Below, piece by piece: positions 35,867 through 43,824 of a DNA stretch of 64,000 nt. The DNA lies in NCBI GenBank assembly GCA_026415395.1, contig JAOAHD010000007.1, positions 620,001 to 684,000 on the forward strand. The letters are read 5' to 3'. The position numbers and the translations under genes are program-made. The stretch comes from Candidatus Binatia bacterium (GTDB lineage Bacteria > Desulfobacterota > Binatia > HRBIN30). The notes beneath the pieces are model-generated. The model did no database searches. It saw only the letters and a list, made by a program, of their open reading frames with translations, and was not told the origin of the DNA. The stretch's first letter is position 1. Every line of letters begins with the position of its first letter.

Positions 35867-36919
35867 GTGGCAACCAGGTTCGTGCGCAGCACGATGGCTG
35901 TGGCCCTCGTCTTCGTTTTGGCGGTTGCTTACCGAATTGTCACACGTTCTGGCATGCTCACCCGCATCGAACCGCATTTCGCCGGCAGTTGTCGGGTGGT
36001 TACCGGAGTAATAGGAGCTGAAGACGTGACCATCGATGGGCCCGCAATGGTGGCGTTTCTTTCCGCGCAAGACCGCCGAGCGTGGCGCGGAGGCCAAGGA
36101 CCCCGTGGGGAACTTTACGCTTTGGATTTGAACGCCGCGGATGCGAGGCCGCGTGCCTTGACTCGTGGAGAGCCGGCGGACTTTCATCCCCACGGGTTGT
36201 CGTTGTGGAGAAGCGACGACGGCCAGCGGTGGTTGTTTGTCATCAACCACAGGTCGGACGGTAGCCACACGGTGGAAGTCTTCGAGGTAGGCGCCGAGGA
36301 ACTCGAGCATGTGCGCACGGTGCGGTATCAGGAACTCATCTCGCCCAACGACCTCGTTGCCGTGGATCGCGAGCGCTTTTTCGCGACCAACGATCGCGGC
36401 GTGCCGGAGCCGGGATGGCGTCAGACGTTGGAGCTCTATTTGGCCTTGCCGTGGTCGACCGTGTCATACTTCGATGGGCGGCACAGTGGGATTGTCATGC
36501 GGGGGCTGGCGTTGGCGAACGGCATTGCCCGCAGCAGCGACGGCACGACGCTCTACATTGCCGAGTGCTTAGGCCGGGCGATTCACGTCATGCGGCGGCA
36601 GCCGGAGTCGGGGGCATTGTCTGAATTCAAGCGCATCGACCTCCCCGCTTGTCCAGACAACATCGAAGTTGACGACCAGGGGCAATTGTGGGTCGCTACT
36701 CACCCGCGGCTGTTCGACCTCGTTGCGCATAGTGAGGATGCGGCAAAGCGTGCGCCCTCACAGGTGTTTCGCATCGACCCGCACAGCGGCAACGTGTCGG
36801 AAGTCTATTTGTCCGATGGGAATCCGCTCTCAGCGGCAAGCACGGCTGCTGTGTGGGGGCGGACGATGGTGCTGGGTGCCATTTTCGACCCGCAGGTGCT
36901 CGTGTGCACGCTGCCTTAA
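35867..36919 (+). CDS. Membrane-anchored or exported paraoxonase/arylesterase-like beta-propeller
   Basis: 350 residues from a GTG at 35867 with AAGGAG six bases upstream (another GTG lies at 35849). Residues ~10-25 are a signal anchor (TMAVALVFVLAVAY). The body is a six-bladed propeller of the paraoxonase group: GAEDVTID (calcium Glu-Asp), DFHPHGLSLW (catalytic His pair), ISPNDLVAVD, ALANGIARSSDG and CPDNIEVDDQGQLWVATHP. These match the calcium- and active-site positions of PON1. Lactone or ester hydrolysis outside the cytosol is expected. It was probably transcribed separately from the decarboxylase gene. Confidence 0.84.
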   Translation: MATRFVRSTMAVALVFVLAVAYRIVTRSGMLTRIEPHFAGSCRVVTGVIGAEDVTIDGPAMVAFLSAQDRRAWRGGQGPRGELYALDLNAADARPRALTRGEPADFHPHGLSLWRSDDGQRWLFVINHRSDGSHTVEVFEVGAEELEHVRTVRYQELISPNDLVAVDRERFFATNDRGVPEPGWRQTLELYLALPWSTVSYFDGRHSGIVMRGLALANGIARSSDGTTLYIAECLGRAIHVMRRQPESGALSEFKRIDLPACPDNIEVDDQGQLWVATHPRLFDLVAHSEDAAKRAPSQVFRIDPHSGNVSEVYLSDGNPLSAASTAAVWGRTMVLGAIFDPQVLVCTLP

Positions 36920-36926
36920 GAGCAAG

Positions 36927-38267
36927 TTAAGGTTCGGCTTGAAGTCCGAGAGCGGCGGAGACAACGCCGAACAGCTCGCTTTGATCGTGCGGGCCTTGAA
37001 GGCGTTCGCTGAACGGCCCGAAGGCAAACAGCGGCACATCGGTGCCCGTATGGGTTTGCGAGCCGCCGGGAGCATTGGTGGCGTAGCCGAGTGTGAGCAA
37101 GGCGCCTTCGTTGGTGATGAGTGTGCTTAGGAGGCCGGGATAGTGCGCGCCAGCCAGCGGATGGGGAACGATTTGTGTGGCGTGTGAGTGGTCGGCAGTG
37201 ACGATCACCAGTGTGTTGCCGTGCTCCTGCGCATAGGCCAGCACGAGTTCCACGGTACGGTCGAGTTCGGCGGTCTCGCCAATTTGGCCACACGGATCGG
37301 CGGCATGCGCAGATTTATCGATGTTGGCGCCTTCGACTTGGATGAAAAATGGACGGCGCCGCTCGGCGGCCAGGCGCTCGACCACTTCTAGAGCTTTGCG
37401 GGTCATGGCTTCGAGTGTGGGTTGCCCCGGTTGCCGGCCTGCTGCAGTGCAGCGTTGTGGGCCACTGCCGGGGTGAAGCTTGGCCGGATCTCCCCTCCAC
37501 AACCGGTCTAGGTCTCCGTGCGCAAACAGGCCGAGAATCGGTGGCGTGAGCGGTTGCGCAAGCTCGTCGCTGTGAGTCAACAGGGTGAAGCCGCGTGTGC
37601 GCGCTTGTTCGAGGAGGGTCGACTCCTTCTCCCCGTTGCCGACTCGTTGTTCGAACCGCTGCCGCCCGCCACCGAGCACAACTTCGGCACGCTGGTCGAG
37701 GATTTGCTCGGCAATCGAGCCTGGCCCGCCGTTTTCGCGGCGAAACTCGGGGCACAGTTTCATGTCGGCGGGGCCTTGGCAGAGCCGCTGGTTGACGTGC
37801 GCGAGCAAGGCAGCGGGGGTGGCGTCGGTGACTTCGGAGGTGGTCACGATCGCCACGGGAACGTGCGCTGCGCGGCTGAGCTCCACGAGTGTGGGCAGCG
37901 GTTCTCCACTTTGGGGCGCGGTGGACAAGCGCCCGACGCTGGTTTTGTGCCCTGTCGACCACGCTGTTGCGCTCGCTGCTGAGTCGATTACATAGTCGGG
38001 CAGGCGGGGGTTGTTCTCGACGACTGCAAAGGTGGAGAGCCGGCCGTGCACCGGAAGTTGCTCCATTTTCAAGCGGCCAGAGCCGCCGACGAGATAGTTG
38101 CGGGCTGCGGTGAGTTCGGCATCGCCCATGCCATCGCCAATGAGCAAAATCACGTTGACGGGGCCGCGACCATGACGCTGCACCTCGCGACGTGCCGCGG
38201 TGCAGCTCGCCAGCATGCTAGCAACAAGTGCTGGGATCAAAAGCAACATCCTGAGAGGCAAACGCAT
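36927..38267 (-). CDS. Alkaline phosphatase lipoprotein (PhoA family)
   Basis: 446 residues from the ATG at 38267. A lipobox (MLASC, Cys22) marks a lipoprotein. PhoA motifs: ILLIGDGMGDAELTAARNY at the first metal site, the nucleophile Ser in VIDSAASATAWSTG, and metal ligands in VTADHSH. It should hydrolyse phosphomonoesters at the cell surface or in the periplasm, with Zn/Mg. No ribosome site is visible; the stop of the upstream lipoprotein gene is two bases away, so translation may be coupled. Confidence 0.88.
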   Translation of the reverse strand: MRLPLRMLLLIPALVASMLASCTAARREVQRHGRGPVNVILLIGDGMGDAELTAARNYLVGGSGRLKMEQLPVHGRLSTFAVVENNPRLPDYVIDSAASATAWSTGHKTSVGRLSTAPQSGEPLPTLVELSRAAHVPVAIVTTSEVTDATPAALLAHVNQRLCQGPADMKLCPEFRRENGGPGSIAEQILDQRAEVVLGGGRQRFEQRVGNGEKESTLLEQARTRGFTLLTHSDELAQPLTPPILGLFAHGDLDRLWRGDPAKLHPGSGPQRCTAAGRQPGQPTLEAMTRKALEVVERLAAERRRPFFIQVEGANIDKSAHAADPCGQIGETAELDRTVELVLAYAQEHGNTLVIVTADHSHATQIVPHPLAGAHYPGLLSTLITNEGALLTLGYATNAPGGSQTHTGTDVPLFAFGPFSERLQGPHDQSELFGVVSAALGLQAEP

Positions 38268-38269
38268 GA

Positions 38270-38662
38270 TTACAGAGGAGGCAGTTCTTGGGTGTGGCGA
38301 TCCCACGCGATGTCGCGGACCACGCCGTCGAAGTCGAAAATCACCAGAACACGGTCTCGGGTTTCGAACCGGCGCGTGTAGGTGAACCAGTTCGTGCCGG
38401 TAATTGGGTCGCGCAGGCGGAATGCGGAGTAGTTCAGTCGCGCATAGGTGTAAACAAAAGCATCACCGTTCGTTTGGTGGAAAATTTGCGTAGGGGGTCC
38501 GAATTCGCGTAACACGTCGCTGCGCGTGGATTTCCCGGGAACGATGTTTGCCGCATTCCCGCGCAGAGGTGAGTCCTGGTACGTCCGGGCAACCGTGCAA
38601 CCACTCGCCAGCAGTGCGCTGATGCACAGTGCAAGCAGAAGCGTCAGGCTGTGTGCTGCCAT
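38270..38662 (-). CDS. BamE/SmpA-like lipoprotein A
   Basis: 130 residues from the ATG at 38662 (a TTG at 38671 is possible). Lipobox LLASGC with Cys22. The mature part shows the SmpA/OmlA pattern: IVPGKSTRSDVLREFGPPTQ followed by beta strands (AFVYTYARLNYSAFRLR, DRVLVIFDFDGVVRDI). In BamE this fold sits in the outer-membrane barrel assembly machine; many stand-alone relatives have unknown roles. It lies between a second, similar lipoprotein and alkaline phosphatase, all closely spaced. Confidence 0.78.
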   Translation of the reverse strand: MAAHSLTLLLALCISALLASGCTVARTYQDSPLRGNAANIVPGKSTRSDVLREFGPPTQIFHQTNGDAFVYTYARLNYSAFRLRDPITGTNWFTYTRRFETRDRVLVIFDFDGVVRDIAWDRHTQELPPL

Positions 38663-38667
38663 CGACC

Positions 38668-39147
38668 TCAACGCGCCGAGCGAGACAAGAAGCCGAAACG
38701 CGGTAACTCCGCGGTTCCTTTGCGGAAGGCGAAGTCTTCGACGCGGTTATCTCCGTCGAAGAAGATCACCAAGGTATCGTTCTTTTGGTCGAACTCCGCG
38801 TAATTGAACAGCAGGAGCACGAGGGCCATGGCATTCGCGCGCGAGTAGGTGTAGCGGAACCAGCGCGCGGTAACGATCCGCTCCACGGGCGGTTTTTCCC
38901 CTCGGCGGGTAAGGAACGGCTCGAAAGGCACGCCAATAGCCGTGAGCTCGCGGGCATCGATTTCTTGCGGGGGCCCGAACATTTGCAGCACTTCGGTTTT
39001 CGTGCTGACACCGCGCTGTAAGCGGGCGATTTTGGCTTCGTCCAAGGGGTGGTCTCGATAGACTCGCCCCATGACACAGCCACCGGCGACCGCACTTGCG
39101 CAAATCGCCAGCGCAGCCGTCAACCACACCCGACCCTGTTGAATCAT
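38668..39147 (-). CDS. BamE/SmpA-like lipoprotein B
   Basis: 159 residues; lipobox AVAGGC (Cys24). It shares the layout of its neighbour: IARLQRGVSTKTEVLQMFGPPQE, then WFRYTYSRANAMALVLLLF and DTLVIFFDGDNRVEDFAF. The tandem pair looks like a duplication. It is first in a three-gene unit with lipoprotein A and the phosphatase. Outer-membrane location is likely; the role is unknown. Confidence 0.78.
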   Translation of the reverse strand: MIQQGRVWLTAALAICASAVAGGCVMGRVYRDHPLDEAKIARLQRGVSTKTEVLQMFGPPQEIDARELTAIGVPFEPFLTRRGEKPPVERIVTARWFRYTYSRANAMALVLLLFNYAEFDQKNDTLVIFFDGDNRVEDFAFRKGTAELPRFGFLSRSAR

Positions 39148-39190
39148 TGGACCCTCGCCTACCGATCTTCAATATCTGACGTTGCGCGTG

Positions 39191-39934
39191 TTACAAGACG
39201 TAGCCGCGCGGCCCGGCGGCGACCAGGATGGGATCGCTGTAATGCAGGGCTTGTTGCGCGTCGATTTCGATACGTTGCAGAGTGATCTCGAAGCGTTGCA
39301 GGGGGCAGTGGATCAGCACAGCAAGCGTGGCCCCCGATTCGTGCCGCACCACTGCGGGTTCGTAGCGGTCGACCGCCCGCAGCACTTGCCACTCTGGGGC
39401 GGCTGTGAGTTGGGCCAGTTCCTCGAGACTAGCGACGACGTGCGAGTACGCCCAGCGCGCGCTGGCCCACAGCTCCTGCATGACGAACCAGTAATCGAAG
39501 TATCCTTCAGCGGTGCGGGGGAACGAGAAGTGCCGGTACAACAGTTGCACATCTTGGGTAGGCGTGCCGCGTTCCACCGCTCCCATCGTATCGGGAGGTG
39601 GGTGCCACTCGAGGAGGCGTTGTAGCGCATCCACTGGCGTGCCCTTACGCGCCACAAACGGACGCACTCGCAGGTCAGCCCCGAACTGCCCGTAGCAGCG
39701 ATAGCGAACGTGGTAATCGGGAGAGAGTTGCACAGACGGAAACGCTCGCAGCAGCTCTTCGGCATTCGTTTCGAACCAAGTTTCCCAGTAGCGGGCATCG
39801 AAACGAGAGGGTGCAACGCCGACCCGGCTGCCGGTTTGCTCGCGGACTTCTTGAATCCGCTGCCGACACGCACGCACATGCGCCTCGGAGACGAACTCGA
39901 CTGTGACATCCGGAGGTGGGCCTTCAACGGGCAT
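39191..39934 (-). CDS. Uncharacterised cytosolic protein
   Basis: 247 residues with no signal peptide or membrane span. It has balanced composition and strong coding character (RFDARYWETWFETNAEELL, YHVRYRCYGQFGADLRVRPF, GYFDYWFVMQELWASARWAY). I recognise no family. The gene is 43 bases ahead of the lipoprotein-phosphatase unit on the same strand and may be its first member. Confidence 0.65.
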   Translation of the reverse strand: MPVEGPPPDVTVEFVSEAHVRACRQRIQEVREQTGSRVGVAPSRFDARYWETWFETNAEELLRAFPSVQLSPDYHVRYRCYGQFGADLRVRPFVARKGTPVDALQRLLEWHPPPDTMGAVERGTPTQDVQLLYRHFSFPRTAEGYFDYWFVMQELWASARWAYSHVVASLEELAQLTAAPEWQVLRAVDRYEPAVVRHESGATLAVLIHCPLQRFEITLQRIEIDAQQALHYSDPILVAAGPRGYVL

Positions 39935-40222
39935 AAGCAGGCTCCTAGCGGCCGTGGGTAGGTATCGGAAGCGACCTCCGCGTCGGACTTTCGCGAGCTT
40001 GCCGCGGAGATAGCTGGCAGCACCCGCTCAAGCGGGCTCGTTGGAACCATCCGGAAACCGCGCCGGCTGTCCGCAACGGTTCCTTTTCGCCTGTTTCCTG
40101 CGCCTGCTCGCCTCCGTTCAGACTGACGGTGGGATTCAAGCGCGGGGCGTTGCACACTCGTTGCTATCGATGCCCCCGAGCTTAACGAGAGCGTGCGTTC
40201 AACTCTGCGGATGGGGGAACGG

Positions 40223-40585
40223 CTACGTGGACGAAATCCGGTTCGAGCTGCCAAAGCCAGGGGCGAGCACCCCGAGCCATGGAACGAGCACGACGAAGCC
40301 CCCGACCAGGTCCAGCATGCCGTAAGTCGACGCAAGTTGCTTGATCGTGGCCGATCCTGTCCGGTCTCCGGCTTGGGCGATGACGTTATGAGACTTTTTC
40401 GTGGAAAGATTAACGCTCACTGTGCCCCGGCCCACGGGACAGCCGTCGATCGAGATTTGCGCACTTGGATCCGACGCCTGGATGGTGATGGTCTGGGTTC
40501 CCGGACCCATGAAGGAACATCCACTTTGTGCGAGAAACACGAAGGTCATTAAGATGGTGCTGAATTGCGTGACCCGCTTTTTCAT
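40223..40585 (-). CDS. Small lipoprotein with PEGA-like segment
   Basis: 120 residues from the ATG at 40585 (GATGAGG upstream). A lipobox at Cys23 (LAQSGC) is followed by TITIQASDPSAQISIDGCPVGRG, a PEGA-like strand pattern, then VSVNLSTKKSHNVIAQAGDRTG and a hydrophobic C-terminal stretch (MLDLVGGFVVLVPWLGVLAPG) that may insert in a membrane. This layout occurs in small 'translocated lipoprotein' families; its role is unknown. It diverges from the riboswitch-controlled M23 gene. Confidence 0.7.
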   Translation of the reverse strand: MKKRVTQFSTILMTFVFLAQSGCSFMGPGTQTITIQASDPSAQISIDGCPVGRGTVSVNLSTKKSHNVIAQAGDRTGSATIKQLASTYGMLDLVGGFVVLVPWLGVLAPGFGSSNRISST

Positions 40586-40750
40586 GGCCTCATCCCCTTT
40601 TCTAGCTGGTGCGGTTCGACACCACCCCAAGAATTTTGCGGCGCGCTGCTACGACGGGGCAAGAAAGTCAACACCAAGAGGCGGTCTCGATCCTCGCTCG
40701 CATGGGCTTGCATTGTGCGGCCAAGATAGGTACACGGCGACCTGCGACAT

Positions 40751-40880
40751 AGGCCGAGTCCCTGGAGACAGGGAGCGGGGGACCCAAGATTTTGGGGTGA
40801 ATCCCGAGGCCGAGTAGAAAACTCGACCGAAGGTAGGGTAACTCTTTGAGCCCGAACCCGGCAGCTAACCTCGTAGGCCT
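40751..40880 (+). promoter_or_regulatory. Cyclic-di-AMP riboswitch (ydaO/yuaA type)
   Basis: P1 is formed by AGGCC (40751-40755) and GGCCT (40876-40880). Between them, all the conserved blocks known from the B. subtilis ydaO leader appear in order: GCGGGGGACCCAA, TTGGGGTGAATCC, GGTAGGGTAACTC, CGAACCCGGCAGC and TAACCTCGTAGGC. The class binds c-di-AMP and usually switches off genes for cell-wall hydrolases and osmolyte or potassium transport when the ligand is high. Here it lies 117 bases before the M23 peptidase start. Confidence 0.95.
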
Positions 40881-40884
40881 TCAA

Positions 40885-40991
40885 GGAGAGGCGCCGACAA
40901 CTGGCACGGGTCACACGCCTTTGTCAGAGCCGGCAGCAAGCAGTTGTGCGGTGGGACGTGGCCTCTCCCGGTATGTCGCGGAAAGGAGAGG
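40885..40991 (+). promoter_or_regulatory. Putative expression platform of the c-di-AMP riboswitch
   Basis: The ribosome site GGAGAGG (40985-40991) can pair with CCTCTCC (40962-40968). The same CCTCTCC can instead pair with GGAGAGGC (40885-40892) just after the aptamer. GGCCT at 40960-40964 could also compete for the P1 strand. These mutually exclusive pairings suggest translational control by ribosome-site sequestration. Which state goes with bound ligand cannot be told by eye. Confidence 0.6.
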
Positions 40992-40997
40992 ACGACG

Positions 40998-42266
40998 GTG
41001 AACCACGCACGACGGAAAGGATGGCTTGCTGTACCGGTGGTGATCTCCTGTCTTCTGCTGGGAACTCCAGCAATCGCCGCGAAGCCACGCGCCGCAACCC
41101 ATCCAGCGGCAAACAAGGCGGTGAAGTTCGAACGACACGTCGTGGCGAGCGGGGAAACTCTCACCGGCATTTTGGCCGAGCGGGGTTTACAGCCAAGCGA
41201 AATTCTCCGCTGGGACGAGGCCATGCATGCCGCTGCCGGGGAGTTTCTGTTGAGCCCAGGGCACGTCTTGCGGTTGGAGTTTCGCGGCCCGACCTTGATG
41301 GGGTTGAGCTACGAAGTTGACGATTGTGTGCGGGTGACCGTGACGCGGCGCGGGAAACATCTCTTGGGAAAAACCGAGCCTTTGCAAGCGCGCGTACGTA
41401 TGGTGGCGCGTGAAGGAGTGGTGACGAAATCCTTCTCCGCGGCGGCCCGGCAGGCTGGGATTCCGGAGGCGATCCTTTCAAAAATGGCCGACGTGTTGGG
41501 TTGGGAGTTCGATTTTCGTCGCGTGCGGCCAGGCGACCGATTCCGCGTACTTTACGAGGAGCGAACCAGCGTGGATGGGCGCCCGCTATCGCCGGGCAAG
41601 CTGCTGGCCGCCGAGATTCGTAGCGGGAAGCACGTAGTGCAGGCCTTCTTTTACAACGATGGCGGGGAAGGCGTGTACGTTGACGGGAAGGGCCGTACTA
41701 TTGCGAACGGCTTCTTACGATTTCCCGTAGAATTTACCCGGATTTCCTCTCATTTCTCCCGCCAGCGATTTCACCCGGTCTTGCATGTGGCGCGCGCTCA
41801 TCACGGTGTCGACTTTGCGGCCCCGATTGGCACCCCGGTGCGTGCGGCCGGCGACGGCGTGGTTGTGTCTGCGGGGTGGCAGGGGGATTACGGCAACCAA
41901 GTGGAGATCCGGCACGAAAATGGTTGGTCGACCACGTACGCTCATCTGAAAGGGTTTGCGCCTGGCATTAAGGCCGGTCGAGCTGTGCGCCAAGGCGAAG
42001 TGATCGGGTGGGTGGGGCAAACCGGGCTGAGCACCGGCCCACACCTTCACTTTGCTCTGTTTCGTAACGGCCAGTACCAGAACCCGTTGACGGCGAAAGT
42101 GGAACTCCGCCGCGAGGTCAAAGATCGAGCGCGGTTTGCCGAAGCCAAGCGCACGCTCTTGCGGCAAATTTCTGCCCTCGTGCGCCCGGCTCCCCCGGTA
42201 GCGTCAACCATGGTGGCGGCGTTGCCCACATCGCTGCGCCCAGCGATGGTGTCGCTGCAACCTTGA
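40998..42266 (+). CDS. M23 peptidoglycan endopeptidase (MepM-like), riboswitch-controlled
   Basis: 422 residues from the GTG at 40998, after GAAAGGAGAGG. A signal peptide ends near PAIAA. Residues ~45-95 are a LysM/OapA-like domain (HVVASGETLTGILAERGL), ~125-200 an M23-associated domain (ARQAGIPEAILSKMADVLGW, RVRPGDRFRVLYEE), and ~255-365 the LytM/M23 zinc peptidase: HHGVDFAAPIGTPV (H...D ligands) and TGPHLHF (HxH). It should cut peptide cross-links to allow wall growth. Control by c-di-AMP agrees with the wall-homeostasis role of that messenger. Confidence 0.92.
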   Translation: MNHARRKGWLAVPVVISCLLLGTPAIAAKPRAATHPAANKAVKFERHVVASGETLTGILAERGLQPSEILRWDEAMHAAAGEFLLSPGHVLRLEFRGPTLMGLSYEVDDCVRVTVTRRGKHLLGKTEPLQARVRMVAREGVVTKSFSAAARQAGIPEAILSKMADVLGWEFDFRRVRPGDRFRVLYEERTSVDGRPLSPGKLLAAEIRSGKHVVQAFFYNDGGEGVYVDGKGRTIANGFLRFPVEFTRISSHFSRQRFHPVLHVARAHHGVDFAAPIGTPVRAAGDGVVVSAGWQGDYGNQVEIRHENGWSTTYAHLKGFAPGIKAGRAVRQGEVIGWVGQTGLSTGPHLHFALFRNGQYQNPLTAKVELRREVKDRARFAEAKRTLLRQISALVRPAPPVASTMVAALPTSLRPAMVSLQP

Positions 42267-42299
42267 GTAGCGCTTGCCCGCTGTGCAGCGCTGGCGTTG

Positions 42300-43739
42300 T
42301 TACAGCACGTCTCGCGGTTCGTGTCGTTTGGCCGCCGGGTACTTCTCCAACAGTTGCCTTGCTGCCTTGAGGAAAGCGTCTGTTTGATGTCGCGCGGCAC
42401 CAGTGAGTTGCTCGACCTCGCTCAGAATCCGCTCGATGGTGGCGCGGTCGAGACGTAATTCGGATTGAGCGGCGAGATAACCCGCGAAGTCCCACCGGCT
42501 ATGCCCTTCGCGCAGGGCAGTAGCCGCTGCCTGTGCCGCTTGTTGAATGAGGGCATGGGCGCGCTCGCGGCCGGCGCCGCGACGCACTGCTTCCATGAGC
42601 AGCGTCGTCGTCGCCAAAAACGGTGCGTACCGTTTCCATTCCGTGGCAACGACTGCAGGGAACAAGTGGAAATTCTTCAACACAGCGAGAAAGGTCTCCA
42701 ACAAACCATCGATCGCAAAAAACACCCCTGGCAATGCCACTCGCCGCACGACCGAACACGAAACGTCGCCTTCGTTCCACTGATCGCCGGCCAGGCCCTC
42801 GAGCATCATTGTGTAGCCGCGCAGCACGAGGTGGAGGCCATTGAGGCGCTCGCAACTGCGCGCGTTCATCTTGTGTGGCATGGCCGAGGAGCCAACTTGG
42901 CCAGGGGCAAAACCTTCCGAGGCGAGTTCGGCCCCGGCCATCAGGCGTAAAGTTTTCGCAAAGCTGCTCGGTGCCGAGCCGAGCTGCACCAAGATGCCGG
43001 CCAAAGCGGCATCCAGGCTGCGCGGGTAGACTTGCCCGACTGCCCCTAGCAACCGCTGGAATCCGAGAAAGCGGAGCACTGCGTGTTCGAGGCATTCGAC
43101 TTTCGCTGTGTCCCCGTGGAAGAGAGTCAGCAAATCGAGTTGCGTGCCCACAGCCCCTTTAAGCCCCCGCAGCGGGTAGTGCTCGATCCACCACTCCAAG
43201 TGGCCGATGGCGAGGAGCAACTCCTCGCCGTACATGGCGAGCCGACGGCCAAAGGTTGTGGGCTGCGCAGGCACGTTATGGGTGCGGGCGGGGAGCACGG
43301 TGTCTCGGTACTCTTCGGCTCGTTTGGCGAGCCATCCCCCCGCCGCCACCGCCTTTTCGAGCACCAGGGTTGCCGCGCGGAAAATCTGTAACTGCTCGAC
43401 ATTTTCCGTGAGGTCGCGACTGGTCATTCCCTTATGGATGTGCTCGTAGCCCGCAAGAGCGCAAAACTCCTCGATGCGCGCTTTGACGTCGTGCTTGGTC
43501 ACCCGCTCGCGGCGGCGAATGCTGTCGAGGTCGACTTGTTCCTTCACACGCTCGTAAGCGGCAATGGCTTCGTCAGGAATGTCCAGGCCAAGTTCTTTTT
43601 GCGCCTTCAAAATGGCGATCCAGAGCTCTCGCTCCAGAATGACTTTGCCCCGTGGCGACCAAATGGCCGTCATCTCCGGGCTCGCGTAACGTTCGGCCAA
43701 GACGTCTGCTGGCGGCAGGCCAGGTTCACCGTTGGACAT
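42300..43739 (-). CDS. purB: Adenylosuccinate lyase
   Basis: 479 residues, the usual size. Fumarase/aspartase superfamily landmarks: KGMTSRDLTENVEQ, the catalytic-loop signature SSAMPHKMNA and RTHNVPAQPTTFGRR. It acts twice in purine synthesis, releasing fumarate from SAICAR and from adenylosuccinate. It converges with the M23 gene, 33 bases apart, and is not near other pur genes. Confidence 0.94.
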   Translation of the reverse strand: MSNGEPGLPPADVLAERYASPEMTAIWSPRGKVILERELWIAILKAQKELGLDIPDEAIAAYERVKEQVDLDSIRRRERVTKHDVKARIEEFCALAGYEHIHKGMTSRDLTENVEQLQIFRAATLVLEKAVAAGGWLAKRAEEYRDTVLPARTHNVPAQPTTFGRRLAMYGEELLLAIGHLEWWIEHYPLRGLKGAVGTQLDLLTLFHGDTAKVECLEHAVLRFLGFQRLLGAVGQVYPRSLDAALAGILVQLGSAPSSFAKTLRLMAGAELASEGFAPGQVGSSAMPHKMNARSCERLNGLHLVLRGYTMMLEGLAGDQWNEGDVSCSVVRRVALPGVFFAIDGLLETFLAVLKNFHLFPAVVATEWKRYAPFLATTTLLMEAVRRGAGRERAHALIQQAAQAAATALREGHSRWDFAGYLAAQSELRLDRATIERILSEVEQLTGAARHQTDAFLKAARQLLEKYPAAKRHEPRDVL

Positions 43740-43824
43740 TGCGAAGCTTGTTTACGCAACTCCGCAGGCTTCTGCCAGACAAGGGGTGGGTGCGACCGTG
43801 GCCGGCCGTTCTTCCGCAGAGACT

